Of a stretch of DNA of 64,000 bases, positions 26,371-35,838 are shown piece by piece. Made by a program: the position numbers and the translations under genes. Position 1 is the first letter of the stretch. Each line of letters begins with the position of its first letter. Origin of the DNA: JAHTBL01 sp038532735 (GTDB lineage: Bacteria; Pseudomonadota; Alphaproteobacteria; Rhodobacterales; Rhodobacteraceae); NCBI GenBank assembly GCA_038532735.1, contig JBCBAC010000001.1:1-64000 (forward strand), read 5' to 3'. Under the pieces are notes generated by a model. It was given only the letters and a program-made list of their open reading frames with translations, ran no database searches and had not been told where the DNA came from.

Positions 26371-27456
26371 TTAGAACGACAGGCCCAGACCAAAGGAGTA
26401 GGTGGAACCGTCACCATCGTCGTCAAGACCGGTTGCTGCGGCCAGATCGTCGTCCAGGTCATAGGACGAGTTGCCGTAGCCGAGGTGAACAACTGCACCG
26501 CCGCCCAGATCGTAAGCCACGGACAGACCGTAACCGTCGATGGTTGCGTCACCGATGTCTGCCAGATCGTCGATCTCGAACACACCGTAGTTTGCGTGCA
26601 GGGTCAGTGCGCCAGTTGTGTAACCGATACCAACGCCAACGTGCTGGATGTCGGCTTCTGCACCGTCATCGTCGCTGACATCCCAGCTGTTATAGGTCAT
26701 ACCAGCGGTCAGACCATTGGTGAATGCAGCAGAGATGCTGACACCAACTGCGTCAGTGTCGCCGAGGCCGCCAACAACAGCAGTGTCGATCACTTGGCCA
26801 TCGTCGAACTGCTCAAACTTCAGGTTGTAGCCACCATCAGCATACTGGTAACCGATGCCGAGGCTCAGAGCAGCACCACCGAGGTCGGTGTCATACTTGA
26901 AACCGATAGCGTAACCAGTGTCGCGCTCGCCATCATCGTCGCCATCGTCGTCGCTGTCGTCGGTCTCAGCCGAGATTGCAACACCAAAGTCGCCAAACGA
27001 GTAATCGTAACGTGCGATCTGACCGTCATATGCGCCGTCCAGGTAAGCACCGAGGTAACCAGCGTGGGTGGTTTCGTCGTCGTCGAGCGAACCGCCGTTG
27101 CCGTTGTTGCCAGCGTCAACCAGGGCCCAGTCCAGAGCGCCGTCGGTGTCACCCATCGTCAGCGTGCCGAAGCCGCCGGAGATGAAGATCGTTGCGCCAC
27201 CATCATCGGTGTTGTCGTCGGAAGCAGGCGAACCGTCACCACCTTCGTCCAGGTCGACGGATGCGCCGAAGGACAGGCCACCGTCGGTTTCACCGGACAT
27301 GGTGAACGTGACGTCGATGTCGGTGAAGAAGTCAGCGTTGTTCTCGTCGGAACCGCCTTCGATACCCATTTCGGCACGGCCGGTCAGGGCGACGTCTGCA
27401 ACAGCCATGCCACCGAAGGCAACCAGAGCTGTCGAGAGGAGAAGAGTCTTTTTCAT
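26371..27456 (-). CDS. Rhodobacterales-type outer-membrane porin
   Basis: A 361-residue porin. ATG 27456 is preceded by GAGGGA. A signal peptide MKKTLLLSTALVAFGGMAVA is followed by the mature start DVALTGRAEMGI. The body alternates short amphipathic strands with long acidic loops, including a run of mostly aspartate in the ETDDSDDDGDDDGERD region. The last residue is phenylalanine (GLGLSF), the outer-membrane insertion signal. It should form general diffusion pores. It has its own 252-base upstream region and terminator, fitting an abundantly expressed single gene. Confidence 0.95.
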   Translation of the reverse strand: MKKTLLLSTALVAFGGMAVADVALTGRAEMGIEGGSDENNADFFTDIDVTFTMSGETDGGLSFGASVDLDEGGDGSPASDDNTDDGGATIFISGGFGTLTMGDTDGALDWALVDAGNNGNGGSLDDDETTHAGYLGAYLDGAYDGQIARYDYSFGDFGVAISAETDDSDDDGDDDGERDTGYAIGFKYDTDLGGAALSLGIGYQYADGGYNLKFEQFDDGQVIDTAVVGGLGDTDAVGVSISAAFTNGLTAGMTYNSWDVSDDDGAEADIQHVGVGIGYTTGALTLHANYGVFEIDDLADIGDATIDGYGLSVAYDLGGGAVVHLGYGNSSYDLDDDLAAATGLDDDGDGSTYSFGLGLSF

Positions 27457-27708
27457 GTTTTCCCTCGTTTGTCTAAAAACCACTCAAAACGGGGAACTCC
27501 GAATTGAGAATGAAGTCTATCTCTCTCTTTCGGGGGATGATTGCAAGAAAGCCTTCGCCTCGTTGATTCAACAAACCGCACTCTGGTGCATCTTTGCCAC
27601 AAGTCTGTTTTGCCCCCTTTATATCACACGATCAACTAAACCTTGTCGCGCAACGCAGGCTTGGGTAGGTAATGCGAAAGACAACAACTGGGGTCGGGTG
27701 AGATCACC

Positions 27709-28200
27709 GTGTATATCAAACAGATTTTCGCAGGCATTCTAATGACTTCTATGGTCGCTGGTTGTGGTGGCGGCATTGGAAGCGGCGGCTTTGGCCGCGC
27801 GCTTGAGCGCAGTGACGCATCCGAGGTTGACCTGAACCCGGACGGGCGCACCAGAAACTCGACCATTTGGGATTTGTTCGGAAACAATGATGACCCGAAT
27901 GTCACCGTCAAGGTGAACAAATACATCTGGAACGCGTCTTTGGATGTGCTGAATTTCATGCCGGTGCAAGCTGCCGATCCGTTCACCGGAGTTCTGGTAA
28001 TGGGCTTCGGTACACCGCCGGGTGGTGGTCGCGCCTATCGCGCCACGGTCTACGTGCAAGATCCCGCGCTTGATGCACGCTCGCTTGTATTGTCGCTGCA
28101 AACACGCGCGGGCCCCGCAGACCCCGACACCGTGCGCGCGATTGAAGACGCGATTCTGACCCGGGCGCGCCAGCTACGCCTACGGGATGACAGCCTCTAG
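27709..28200 (+). CDS. DUF3576 lipoprotein
   Basis: A 163-residue protein starting at GTG 27709. The signal ILMTSMVAGC ends in a lipobox with cysteine 19. The conserved centre TIWDLFGNNDDPNVTVKVN and WNASLDVLNFMP are the marks of DUF3576, a family of unknown function found before leuS in many Rhodobacteraceae. It is likely an outer-membrane lipoprotein. A terminator hairpin lies between it and leuS, so leuS may depend partly on read-through. Confidence 0.9.
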   Translation: MYIKQIFAGILMTSMVAGCGGGIGSGGFGRALERSDASEVDLNPDGRTRNSTIWDLFGNNDDPNVTVKVNKYIWNASLDVLNFMPVQAADPFTGVLVMGFGTPPGGGRAYRATVYVQDPALDARSLVLSLQTRAGPADPDTVRAIEDAILTRARQLRLRDDSL

Positions 28201-28229
28201 ACCGCTCAGCCAACTCGAATTATCACGAG

Positions 28230-28255
28230 CGCCGGGCCTTGATGCCCGGCGTTTT
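28230..28255 (+). terminator. hairpin between the DUF3576 gene and leuS
   Basis: CGCCGGGC (28230-28237) and GCCCGGCG (28244-28251) pair around CTTGAT, followed by TTTT. It lies 20 bases before the leuS start, so it may either end the upstream transcript or tune leuS expression. Confidence 0.75.
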
Positions 28256-28274
28256 CATATGAAGGACCCTCGCG

Positions 28275-30848
28275 ATGTCGCGTTACGCCCCCGCCGAAAT
28301 CGAAGCGAAATGGCAAGAGGCCTGGGACAAGGCCGAAACATTCAAAGCCACGCGGACCGGAGACAAGCCCAAGTACTACGTGCTTGAGATGTTCCCTTAC
28401 CCGTCGGGCCGCATCCATATCGGCCACGTGCGCAACTACACGATGGGAGACGTGATCGCCCGGTACAAGATGGCCACGGGTCACAACGTGCTGCACCCGA
28501 TGGGATTCGACGCGTTCGGGCTGGCTGCTGAAAACGCCGCGATCGAGCGCGGGATTCATCCGGCTGAATGGACCTATTCCAACATCGCCGACATGCGCAA
28601 ACAGATGCAGCCGCTGGGCTTTTCCATCGACTGGAGCCGCGAGCTGGCCACGTGCGATCCCGAATATTACGGTCAGCAGCAGTCGCTTTTCATCGACATG
28701 ATGGACGCCGGTCTGATCTATCGCAAAAACGCTGTCGTGAATTGGGATCCGGTAGACATGACCGTCTTGGCCAATGAACAGGTCATCGACGGCAAAGGCT
28801 GGCGCTCGGGCGCAGAGGTTGTTCGTCGCGAACTGACCCAATGGTTTTTCAAGATCAGTGACTATTCCGAGGAATTGCTGAACGCGTTGGATGGTCTCGA
28901 CAATTGGCCCGCCAAAGTGAAGCTGATGCAGACGAACTGGATCGGTAAATCCCGCGGACTGCAATTTGCGTTCTCGGCCATCGACGCGCCCGATGGGTTC
29001 GATCGGATCGAGGTCTATACGACGCGCCCCGACACGCTGTTGGGCGCGTCTTTCGTTGGTATCTCCCCGGATCATCCGCTGGCCAAGCAGTTGGAGAAGG
29101 ATAATCCCGAAGTGGCGGCCTTCTGCGCCGAGTGCCGCAAGGGCGGCACCACCGAGGAAGAGCTGGAAACCGGCGAGAAGATGGGCTTCTACACTGGTAT
29201 CAAGGTGCGTCATCCCTTTGATACGGCTTGGGAACTGCCCGTCTACATCGCCAATTTCATTCTGATCGATTACGGCACCGGCGCGATCTTTGGCTGCCCT
29301 GCACATGACCAGCGCGATCTGGATTTCGCGCGCAAATACGACCTGCCCGTCGTCTCGACCTACGCCCCGGCAGAGGATGACGGATCCACCATGCCGGAAG
29401 ATGGCGGTGATGCCTTCGTTCCGGCAAAGACCGAGAAGGTGATTTATGTGCGCGGTTTCGCGGGCGAGACAGAGCAGACCGGCGAAGAAGGCATCAACGC
29501 GGCGATTGCCTTCTGCGAAGACAATGGCGTCGGCCAAGGCGTGACCAAGTTTCGTCTGCGCGATTGGGGGTTGAGCCGTCAGCGCTATTGGGGTTGCCCG
29601 ATCCCAGTTGTTCATTGCGACGATTGCGGTGTCGTGCCCGAGAAGAAAGAGAATCTGCCGATCAAGCTGCCAGATGATGTCACTTTCGACATTCCGGGCA
29701 ATCCGCTGGACCGTCACCCGACATGGCGCGATTGCGCCTGCCCTGCTTGTGGCAAGCCGGCCCAGCGCGAAACGGACACGATGGACACATTTGTCGACAG
29801 CTCTTGGTATTTCGCCCGATTCACTTCGCCCCGCGCAGACACGCCGACCGTGGCGGAGGATGCGGACTATTGGATGAATGTCGACCAGTATATTGGCGGC
29901 ATTGAGCATGCGATTCTGCACCTGCTCTATTCGCGTTTCTTTGCGCGGGCTATGCATATCACCGGCCACCTGCCAGCCAAGGCGATCGAACCGTTTGACG
30001 CGCTTTTCACCCAAGGCATGGTGACCCACGCCATCTACAAGCGGAACAACCCGCAGGACGGGCGCCCGGTTTACTATTACCCCGAAGAGGTGGAGCTCCG
30101 CGATGGTGGCGCCTTCCTGAAGGATGATGGGCAAGAGGTCGAAGTGATCCCTTCGGCCAAGATGTCGAAGTCCAAGAACAACGTCGTCGATCCGGTGAAC
30201 ATCATTCAGCAATACGGCGCTGACACAGCGCGCTGGTTCGTGCTGTCCGACAGCCCGCCCGAGCGGGATGTGGAATGGACCGCCTCCGGCGCGGAAGCGG
30301 CTTATAAGCACCTGTCACGCGTTTGGCGCATCGCTGATGAGATTGCCCAGATGGAGGATGGCACCGGTCAGGGCGATGAAGACCTGCTGCGCGCGATGCA
30401 CAAAGCGATCTTCGAAGTCACACAGGGCGTTGAAAGTTTTGGGTTCAACGCTTCGATCGCCAAGCTCTATGCATTCACGAATGTGGTGCAGAAATCGAAG
30501 GCTGGCGGCACAGCCCGCAAGCAAGCCATGCGCGCACTGGCGCAACTGATGTCGCCCATGACCCCGCATTTGTCCGAAGATATCTGGACCATGCTGGGCG
30601 GCGAGGGCCTGATCGCAAATGCGCCTTGGCCTGTCGCGGATGAGGCGATGCTGGTGGAAGACAGCGTGACCATGCCCATTCAGATCAACGGCAAGCGGCG
30701 CGGCGAACTGTCCGTCGCCAAAGACCTGCCCAAAGAAGAGGTTGAAAAGCTCGCGCTGGCGCATGATGCTGTGCAAAAGGCGCTTGAGGGTGCCACCCCT
30801 AAGAAACTGATCGTTGTGCCGGGTAGAATCGTAAATGTCGTCATTTGA
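28275..30848 (+). CDS. leuS: leucyl-tRNA synthetase
   Basis: An 857-residue class I synthetase. The HIGH motif is PYPSGRIHIGHVRNY, the editing domain carries TTRPDTLLGASF, the zinc-like insert has CDDCGVVPEKK and CPACGKP, and the KMSKS loop is KMSKSKNNVVDP. The C-terminal anticodon-binding and GRIVNVVI tail segments are complete. It charges tRNA-Leu and edits norvaline or isoleucine errors. Length is normal. The stop lies 14 bases inside the lptE gene, so translation is coupled. Confidence 0.98.
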   Translation: MSRYAPAEIEAKWQEAWDKAETFKATRTGDKPKYYVLEMFPYPSGRIHIGHVRNYTMGDVIARYKMATGHNVLHPMGFDAFGLAAENAAIERGIHPAEWTYSNIADMRKQMQPLGFSIDWSRELATCDPEYYGQQQSLFIDMMDAGLIYRKNAVVNWDPVDMTVLANEQVIDGKGWRSGAEVVRRELTQWFFKISDYSEELLNALDGLDNWPAKVKLMQTNWIGKSRGLQFAFSAIDAPDGFDRIEVYTTRPDTLLGASFVGISPDHPLAKQLEKDNPEVAAFCAECRKGGTTEEELETGEKMGFYTGIKVRHPFDTAWELPVYIANFILIDYGTGAIFGCPAHDQRDLDFARKYDLPVVSTYAPAEDDGSTMPEDGGDAFVPAKTEKVIYVRGFAGETEQTGEEGINAAIAFCEDNGVGQGVTKFRLRDWGLSRQRYWGCPIPVVHCDDCGVVPEKKENLPIKLPDDVTFDIPGNPLDRHPTWRDCACPACGKPAQRETDTMDTFVDSSWYFARFTSPRADTPTVAEDADYWMNVDQYIGGIEHAILHLLYSRFFARAMHITGHLPAKAIEPFDALFTQGMVTHAIYKRNNPQDGRPVYYYPEEVELRDGGAFLKDDGQEVEVIPSAKMSKSKNNVVDPVNIIQQYGADTARWFVLSDSPPERDVEWTASGAEAAYKHLSRVWRIADEIAQMEDGTGQGDEDLLRAMHKAIFEVTQGVESFGFNASIAKLYAFTNVVQKSKAGGTARKQAMRALAQLMSPMTPHLSEDIWTMLGGEGLIANAPWPVADEAMLVEDSVTMPIQINGKRRGELSVAKDLPKEEVEKLALAHDAVQKALEGATPKKLIVVPGRIVNVVI

Positions 30849-31320
30849 CCGCCGGAGCCTTCTTCTGGGTCTCGCAGCCTTACCCGCATGCGGGTTTGAG
30901 CCTGTCCACGGCACATCCGGTTCTGCACGCGGTCTTTACGGGCAAATTCTGTTCGAAGCCCCAAATGACGCCAACAGCTTCAATCTGCGCAAACAGCTGG
31001 AAGACCGGCTGGGGCGCAATGATGCAGCTCCTTATACGATGGCGGTCTCGCTCGATCTGAAGACAGAGAATCTTGCGATCACGTCCGAGCAGTCGATCAC
31101 GCGCCTAAACGTGATCGGTACGGCACGCTATCAGATCAGGCGCACTGGCACGCCAGAGGTCTTGGACCAAGGCAAGGTCAGCAATTTCACCGGCTACTCG
31201 GCGAGTGGATCGACCGTTGCGACCTCCAGCGCGCGTGACGACGCGTTTGAGCGACTGACAACGTCCTTGGCCGATCAGATTGTCTCGCGACTTTATGCAA
31301 CGTCGAGCAGCTGGCAATGA
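30835..31320 (+). CDS. lptE: LPS assembly lipoprotein LptE
   Basis: A 161-residue lipoprotein. The signal ends in the lipobox-like ALPAC, followed by GFEPVHG, a form typical of LptE, which begins CGFxP. It is the outer-membrane plug partner of LptD and delivers lipopolysaccharide to the cell surface. It starts within the last codons of leuS and its TGA overlaps the ATG of holA. The leuS-lptE-holA order is conserved in many proteobacteria. Confidence 0.93.
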   Translation: MSSFDRRSLLLGLAALPACGFEPVHGTSGSARGLYGQILFEAPNDANSFNLRKQLEDRLGRNDAAPYTMAVSLDLKTENLAITSEQSITRLNVIGTARYQIRRTGTPEVLDQGKVSNFTGYSASGSTVATSSARDDAFERLTTSLADQIVSRLYATSSSWQ

Positions 31321-32345
31321 AGCTCTCCGCGCGCGATGCGGGGCGGTATTTCTCCAAACCTGAGCCGGACCGGACGGGCTTACTGATCTTTGGCGAAGAC
31401 GCGATGCGCGTTGCTTTGAAGCGGCAAGAGGTCATCGCGGCCCTGCTCGGCCCCAATGCTGAGGAGGAGATGCGCCTGACCCGTATCCTTGCCTCGGAGC
31501 TTCGCAAGGACAGCGCCCTGCTGAACGATGCGATCAAGGCCCAGGGCTTTTTCCCCGGACCGCGCGTCGCCTTTGTCGAAGACGCCAATGAAACGGTGAC
31601 CAAAACGATCACGGCTGCGTTGCAGGATTGGCAGCCGGGCGATGCGCAAGTCATCGTGACAGCAGGCGCGCTGAAAGCAAGCTCAGGCCTGCGCAAGCTC
31701 TTTGAGGGACATCCGAACGCCTATGCGGCCGGGATCTACGACAATCCGCCAACGCGGGACGAGATTGAAGCCGATTTGAAAGCCGCCGGTCTGGCGGATA
31801 TCGAACGCGACGCGATGACCGACCTGACCAATCTGGCGCGCGAATTGGGGCCGGGCGATTTTCGCCAAACTCTTGAAAAGCTGGCGTTATACAAGCTCGG
31901 TGACAGCACCCCCGTCGGGTCAGAGGACGTGCTGGCCTGCGCGCCATCCTCAACCGAAGCCGATTTGGACGACGTCCTAAACATCGTGGCCGAAGGGCGC
32001 ACGAACGAAATCGGTCCGGTAATGCAGAAGCTGAAAGCGCAAGGCATGCAGCCCGTGGGGCTGTGTATCGGCGCCACGCGGCATTTCCGGCAGCTCTATG
32101 CGGCGGCGTCTGACCCCGGCGGTGCGCCTGCGGGCATCGGCAAGCTGCGCCCGCCAGTTTACGGGCCGCGCCGCGACCGGATGTTGCGGCAAGCTCAAGG
32201 GATTGGGCGCGACCGGCTGGAGCGCGCGTTGGAAACGCTGCTGGATGCCGACCTGACGCTGCGCTCCACCTCCAAGTCTCCGCAAATGGCCGTGATGGAA
32301 CGCGCGTTGATCCGGCTCGCAATGCTGGCGCAAGCCCGCCGTTAG
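31317..32345 (+). CDS. holA: DNA polymerase III subunit delta
   Basis: A 342-residue clamp-loader subunit. The N-terminal region GLLIFGEDAMRVALKRQEV, then an AAA+-like fold without a Walker A motif, matches HolA, which opens the beta clamp. The later segment IERDAMTDLTNLARELGPGD and the C-terminal ALETLLDADLTLRSTSKSP are typical. It follows lptE with ATGA overlap, and its end overlaps the flavoprotein stop by four bases (convergent). Confidence 0.95.
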   Translation: MKLSARDAGRYFSKPEPDRTGLLIFGEDAMRVALKRQEVIAALLGPNAEEEMRLTRILASELRKDSALLNDAIKAQGFFPGPRVAFVEDANETVTKTITAALQDWQPGDAQVIVTAGALKASSGLRKLFEGHPNAYAAGIYDNPPTRDEIEADLKAAGLADIERDAMTDLTNLARELGPGDFRQTLEKLALYKLGDSTPVGSEDVLACAPSSTEADLDDVLNIVAEGRTNEIGPVMQKLKAQGMQPVGLCIGATRHFRQLYAAASDPGGAPAGIGKLRPPVYGPRRDRMLRQAQGIGRDRLERALETLLDADLTLRSTSKSPQMAVMERALIRLAMLAQARR

Positions 32346-33502
32346 ACGAACCGCGCTGCCGCTTGGCCCGCCCAGCGCCCTGTCGCGAGGCATCCGGTGA
32401 TTAGATAACCGCCCGTTGGCGCCTCCCAATCGAGCATTTCCCCGGCGCAGAACACGCCCGGCACAGCTTTCAACATCAGCCCCGCGTCCAAAGCTGCGAA
32501 CGGGACGCCCCCGGCGGTCGAGATCGCCTCGTCCATAGGCCTCGGTCCCTCGTGTTTGATCGGCAAGGCTTTGAGCAAAGGGGCAAGATCATCCGGCAGG
32601 GGCCTGCCGAACTCCATCAGAAGCGCCTGTTTCGCCGGATCAAGCCGCAGCGCTTTGCGCAAGTGATTGCTGAGGCTCGTCTTGCCGCGCGGTTTCGCCA
32701 GACGCGCACGCACCTGATCCGCGCTGAGGTCGGGAAGCAGGTCGATCTGTAACGCGGCACCCTCACGCACAGCGCGCGAGATCGCGTAGATACCGCCGCC
32801 TTCAAGCCCACGCTCTGAAAGCACAGCCTCCGCCTTGATCCGCTGATCCCCTGCCATCAGCGCAATCCCTTTCAAAGGCGCGCCGAAATGCTTGGCCATA
32901 TGGGGTGACCAATCGACCTTCAGACCCATATTCGCCGGTTTGAAAGGCGCAACAGGCAGGCCGTTGCGATCAAAAAGCGCGCTCCACGCCCCGTCGGAGC
33001 CAAGACGCGCCCAAGACGCCCCGCCAAGCGCCAGCACCGTGACATCCGGTGTTTCAATCTGTGGACCGGTCGGGGTGTCAAACTGGAAACCAGCATCCCA
33101 ACCCGTCCACCGCCAGCGAGTGCGCAGTTCCACCTCAAACTCGCCCAGACGCGCCAGCCAAGCGCGCAGAAGGGGCGACGCTTTCATTGCTTTGGGAAAG
33201 ACCCTCCCAGACGATCCGGTGAAAGTGTCCTGCCCCAGCGCCCGCGCCCAGTTCTGTACCGCGTCGCTGTCGAAGGCTTCGAGGATGGGGCGCAAGGGGG
33301 ATGCGGCCTCGTAATACTGGGGCAGCAACGCCTCAAACGGCTCCGCTTTGGTCAAGTTCAACCCGGATTTGCCGGCCATCAGGAACTTGCGGCCCACTGA
33401 TGGCTTGGCCTCCGCCACGATCACTTTGAGACTTGCGCGCGCCAGCTCTTCGGCAGCCATCAAACCTGCGGGTCCCGCGCCAATCACCAATGCGGTTTTC
33501 AC
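32342..33502 (-). CDS. HI0933-like / TIGR03862 family flavoprotein
   Basis: A 386-residue NAD(P)/FAD-binding protein. The N-terminal Rossmann motif is VIGAGPAGLMAAEELARA, followed by SVGRKFLMAGKSGLNLTKAEP, quoted as positions 39-59 with key residues Lys-Ser-Gly-Leu-Asn. The C-terminal GVFCAGEMLDWEAPTGGYL is also typical. The substrate is unknown. It shares ATGA with the MscS gene at 33499-33502 and ends convergently on holA. Confidence 0.9.
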   Translation of the reverse strand: MKTALVIGAGPAGLMAAEELARASLKVIVAEAKPSVGRKFLMAGKSGLNLTKAEPFEALLPQYYEAASPLRPILEAFDSDAVQNWARALGQDTFTGSSGRVFPKAMKASPLLRAWLARLGEFEVELRTRWRWTGWDAGFQFDTPTGPQIETPDVTVLALGGASWARLGSDGAWSALFDRNGLPVAPFKPANMGLKVDWSPHMAKHFGAPLKGIALMAGDQRIKAEAVLSERGLEGGGIYAISRAVREGAALQIDLLPDLSADQVRARLAKPRGKTSLSNHLRKALRLDPAKQALLMEFGRPLPDDLAPLLKALPIKHEGPRPMDEAISTAGGVPFAALDAGLMLKAVPGVFCAGEMLDWEAPTGGYLITGCLATGRWAGQAAARFV

Positions 33503-34815
33503 TGAGGTAACGTGCCTTTGATCTCCACCACACGCTGGGGATAGGGGATTTCGATGTCATGCTCTTTCAGCGCGTTCCAGATCAGGAAGAGCACATCGGA
33601 CGTGTATTTGTTCTTGCCGTCATCAATGCCGTTCACCCAGAACTCCACCCCGAAGTCGATGCCGCTATCGCCAAACCCGCGCAGCTCGCAATCGGGTGGC
33701 TCGGGGGTTTCCAGCACGTCTGGATGCTTGAGTACGGCCTTCTCAATGATGTCCGGGACAAGATTGATATCGGTGTCATAGCTCACCGAAAATGCCGCCT
33801 CATATCGGTTTGCTGAACCCTGATCCGAGTAATTGACGACGCGCGTCGTGATGAAATCCTCATTCGGCACCACGATCCAGCGCCCATCGAAAGTCTCAAG
33901 GATCGTCGCCCGCGCGGTCATCTTAATGATTGTGCCTGCCTCGCCGCCATCAAGCTCAACGTAATCGCCCACGGTGGCCTGCCCTTCCAAAAGCAGGATG
34001 ACGCCCGAGATGAAGTTTGAGGCGATTTTCTGGAGACCAAAGCCAAGGCCCACACCAATCGCACCCCCAAGCACGGCAAGTGTGCTGAGGTTGATCCCCA
34101 TAATGTTCATCAAAAGCAGGAAGGCGACGCCAAAGATCGTAAACTCGGCTGTCTTGATCGCCAGTTCGCGCGTCGACGGGCGCATGTCCTGTTTGCTGAT
34201 ATAGGCGCTGGATTGATCATTGGACCACCGGCCCAGCCAAAACAGCAGGCTGCCCGCAATCGCACCGCGCACCAGCGACATCACCGAGAACGAGATGTTG
34301 CCCAGTTGCACGACCGTTTCGGTCAGTGCGAGAGAGACATCATCCAAAAGCCCAAACGCATAGAGCGCCATGGCCGGGATCAAGACGTATTTACCCAGCA
34401 GCTTGAGGAACGGGTCGCTGATGATCTTGCGCACCAGAATGCGCGCTGCGATGAACAGGAACACGCGTTTGCCGAACGCAATCACCGCGCCGGTGGCAAA
34501 GATGGAGCGGATGACCTGCTCCCCGATTGCCGTGAAAACATAGGCAAAAAGAGGCATCAAGAGAGGTAAAAAGATCAACACGAAGCGGCGGGCTTGTGCG
34601 ATCACGTGCTCTTGTTCTGTCGGCGGAGTCAGAAGGCGCGACAGCGTCGGCGACACGCGTCGCGTAACCAACACCGCCAGAATATAGGCGACAATCAGTA
34701 TGGCGAACTGAGACCACGCGGCGGGGCTCAAGAGCCAGCCCTTGGCCAGCTCAATCCCCGGTTCGATCATCTCGAACGCCTGGCCGACGATTGGCGGTAA
34801 ATTATCCAGATCCAT
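33499..34815 (-). CDS. MscS-family mechanosensitive ion channel
   Basis: A 438-residue inner-membrane channel. The first half has several membrane helices. The pore helix and beta domain follow: LGGAIGVGLGFGLQKIASNF is the TM3 motif, then GVILLLEGQATVGDYVELDG and ITTRVVNYSD. MscS channels open under membrane tension to release solutes on hypo-osmotic shock. I start at ATG 34815 (MDLDNLPP), with AAGGG nine bases away; a GTG three codons upstream is less likely. It is coupled to the downstream flavoprotein gene by ATGA. Confidence 0.92.
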   Translation of the reverse strand: MDLDNLPPIVGQAFEMIEPGIELAKGWLLSPAAWSQFAILIVAYILAVLVTRRVSPTLSRLLTPPTEQEHVIAQARRFVLIFLPLLMPLFAYVFTAIGEQVIRSIFATGAVIAFGKRVFLFIAARILVRKIISDPFLKLLGKYVLIPAMALYAFGLLDDVSLALTETVVQLGNISFSVMSLVRGAIAGSLLFWLGRWSNDQSSAYISKQDMRPSTRELAIKTAEFTIFGVAFLLLMNIMGINLSTLAVLGGAIGVGLGFGLQKIASNFISGVILLLEGQATVGDYVELDGGEAGTIIKMTARATILETFDGRWIVVPNEDFITTRVVNYSDQGSANRYEAAFSVSYDTDINLVPDIIEKAVLKHPDVLETPEPPDCELRGFGDSGIDFGVEFWVNGIDDGKNKYTSDVLFLIWNALKEHDIEIPYPQRVVEIKGTLPQ

Positions 34816-34863
34816 ACCCGACACCCTTGCCTTGCAGGGCTGTTATCCCATTGTCATCCACAC

Positions 34864-35175
34864 ATGGAAAGCCGTTTTGATCAAGAGACCCCCGACCCCG
34901 TTTGCCCCCTTTGCGAGCGCCCCATTCCGCCCGGTGTGCCGCAGAGCCTGCACCATTTGATCCCGAAGCTGAAAGGCGGGAAAGGCGGTCCAACCGTTCT
35001 GATCCATCACATTTGCCACAAGGAAATCCATGCCACGCTGAGCGAAGCTGAACTGGCGCGGGTCTATAATTCCGTTGAGGCTTTGCGGAGGCATCCAAGG
35101 CTAGAGAAATTCTTTCGATGGGTCAGCAAACGCCCGCCGGAGTTCATGTCGAAAGTGCCCAAACGGCGGCGTTAA
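34864..35175 (+). CDS. small HNH endonuclease family protein
   Basis: A 103-residue protein. Zinc ligands are Cys14 and Cys17 in CPLCERP with later Cys51 in HHICHKEIHA. The HNH core is QSLHHLIPKLKGGKGG (His30, His31) and the second histidine set at 48-56. Free-standing HNH proteins of this shape are widespread and not tied to a restriction system. It ends SKVPKRRR, and the last eight codons recur at 36249-36272 after a low-GC cassette. Function beyond DNA binding or nicking is not known. Confidence 0.9.
   Translation: MESRFDQETPDPVCPLCERPIPPGVPQSLHHLIPKLKGGKGGPTVLIHHICHKEIHATLSEAELARVYNSVEALRRHPRLEKFFRWVSKRPPEFMSKVPKRRR
35152..35175 (+). repeat. HNH gene 3' end, copy 1 of flanking repeat
   Basis: The last eight codons of the HNH gene (K V P K R R R stop). 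A second copy with three differences lies at 36249-36272 and the low-GC two-gene cassette lies between them. Confidence 0.7.
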
Positions 35176-35245
35176 GAGGCTAGAACAAACTCTTGAAGAA
35201 TTTGCACGGTCGTTTTAATGACCCAGAGCTTCTACGGAGAGATCA

Positions 35246-35803
35246 GTGCCTCGATATACTATCAGCTTAGACGGTGACCGTCTTGAAGATTTCGGTGACT
35301 ACTACGCCATAAAATGCAAAAATTTTCGTGACCCTGTTGGTCCTCCTCTTGGTGGCAACAGACCCCAAAATATTAAGGTGGGGTTTACCAAACGTATGGT
35401 AAAAAGGGTCATGGGAGAAAGAAATACCTTTATGTTGGGGGCCCTTTTTGGTATCATTCCGGTTGAAATGCCGAGGATAACTTCGGCGCATTTGGGCGTA
35501 AAAAGACCCTTGAGGTATGAGCAGGATGGCAACGCAGACGGAAATGTCTACGTGGTAGTTATGCACCCAACGAATGATGTTTATGCATCAATTGAAGGTG
35601 AATCTATTTCGTTGATTGAACTAGATCCTCCTTCTAGAGAAGTATTCGTAGCGCTCTTATCTAAAAACGCAAAACCTGAGCAGTACCCAGAAGTTGATTT
35701 CTGGTTGGAACATTGCAACTGGGTGGATTCTGATCCTGACGCTCCGCAATTTCCGGTGAACTATATGCAGCGATACGAAAAAGCTTGCATATGGACCGGT
35801 TAA
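35246..35803 (+). CDS. low-GC cassette gene 1, unknown protein
   Basis: A 185-residue protein starting at GTG 35246 with GGAGAG upstream. I do not recognise it. It is acidic-neutral, without signal peptide or membrane helix, and has several short beta-type segments (SISLIELDPP, NVYVVVMHPTNDVYASIE), then a tail with EVDFWLEHCNWVDSDPD. Base composition is clearly lower in GC than the neighbours, which suggests transfer. It is followed 35 bases later by another low-GC gene, so the two look like one operon. Immunity or toxin-like roles are possible but unsupported. Confidence 0.7.
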   Translation: MPRYTISLDGDRLEDFGDYYAIKCKNFRDPVGPPLGGNRPQNIKVGFTKRMVKRVMGERNTFMLGALFGIIPVEMPRITSAHLGVKRPLRYEQDGNADGNVYVVVMHPTNDVYASIEGESISLIELDPPSREVFVALLSKNAKPEQYPEVDFWLEHCNWVDSDPDAPQFPVNYMQRYEKACIWTG

Positions 35804-35838
35804 GTCTAGAACGCCCACATTCATCAAGGAAGAGAGAC

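Noticed and set aside
26356..27507. Plus-strand frame opposite the porin, valine-rich
   Set aside because: Antisense of the acidic porin: Asp codons read in reverse give Val. No start signal or family sign.
28206..30311. Minus-strand 701-codon frame opposite leuS
   Set aside because: It lies antisense to leuS with all synthetase motifs; composition is typical of a high-GC mirror frame.
34864..35175. HNH gene as part of a restriction-modification system
   Set aside because: No methyltransferase or specificity gene is adjacent, and stand-alone HNH proteins of this form are widespread.
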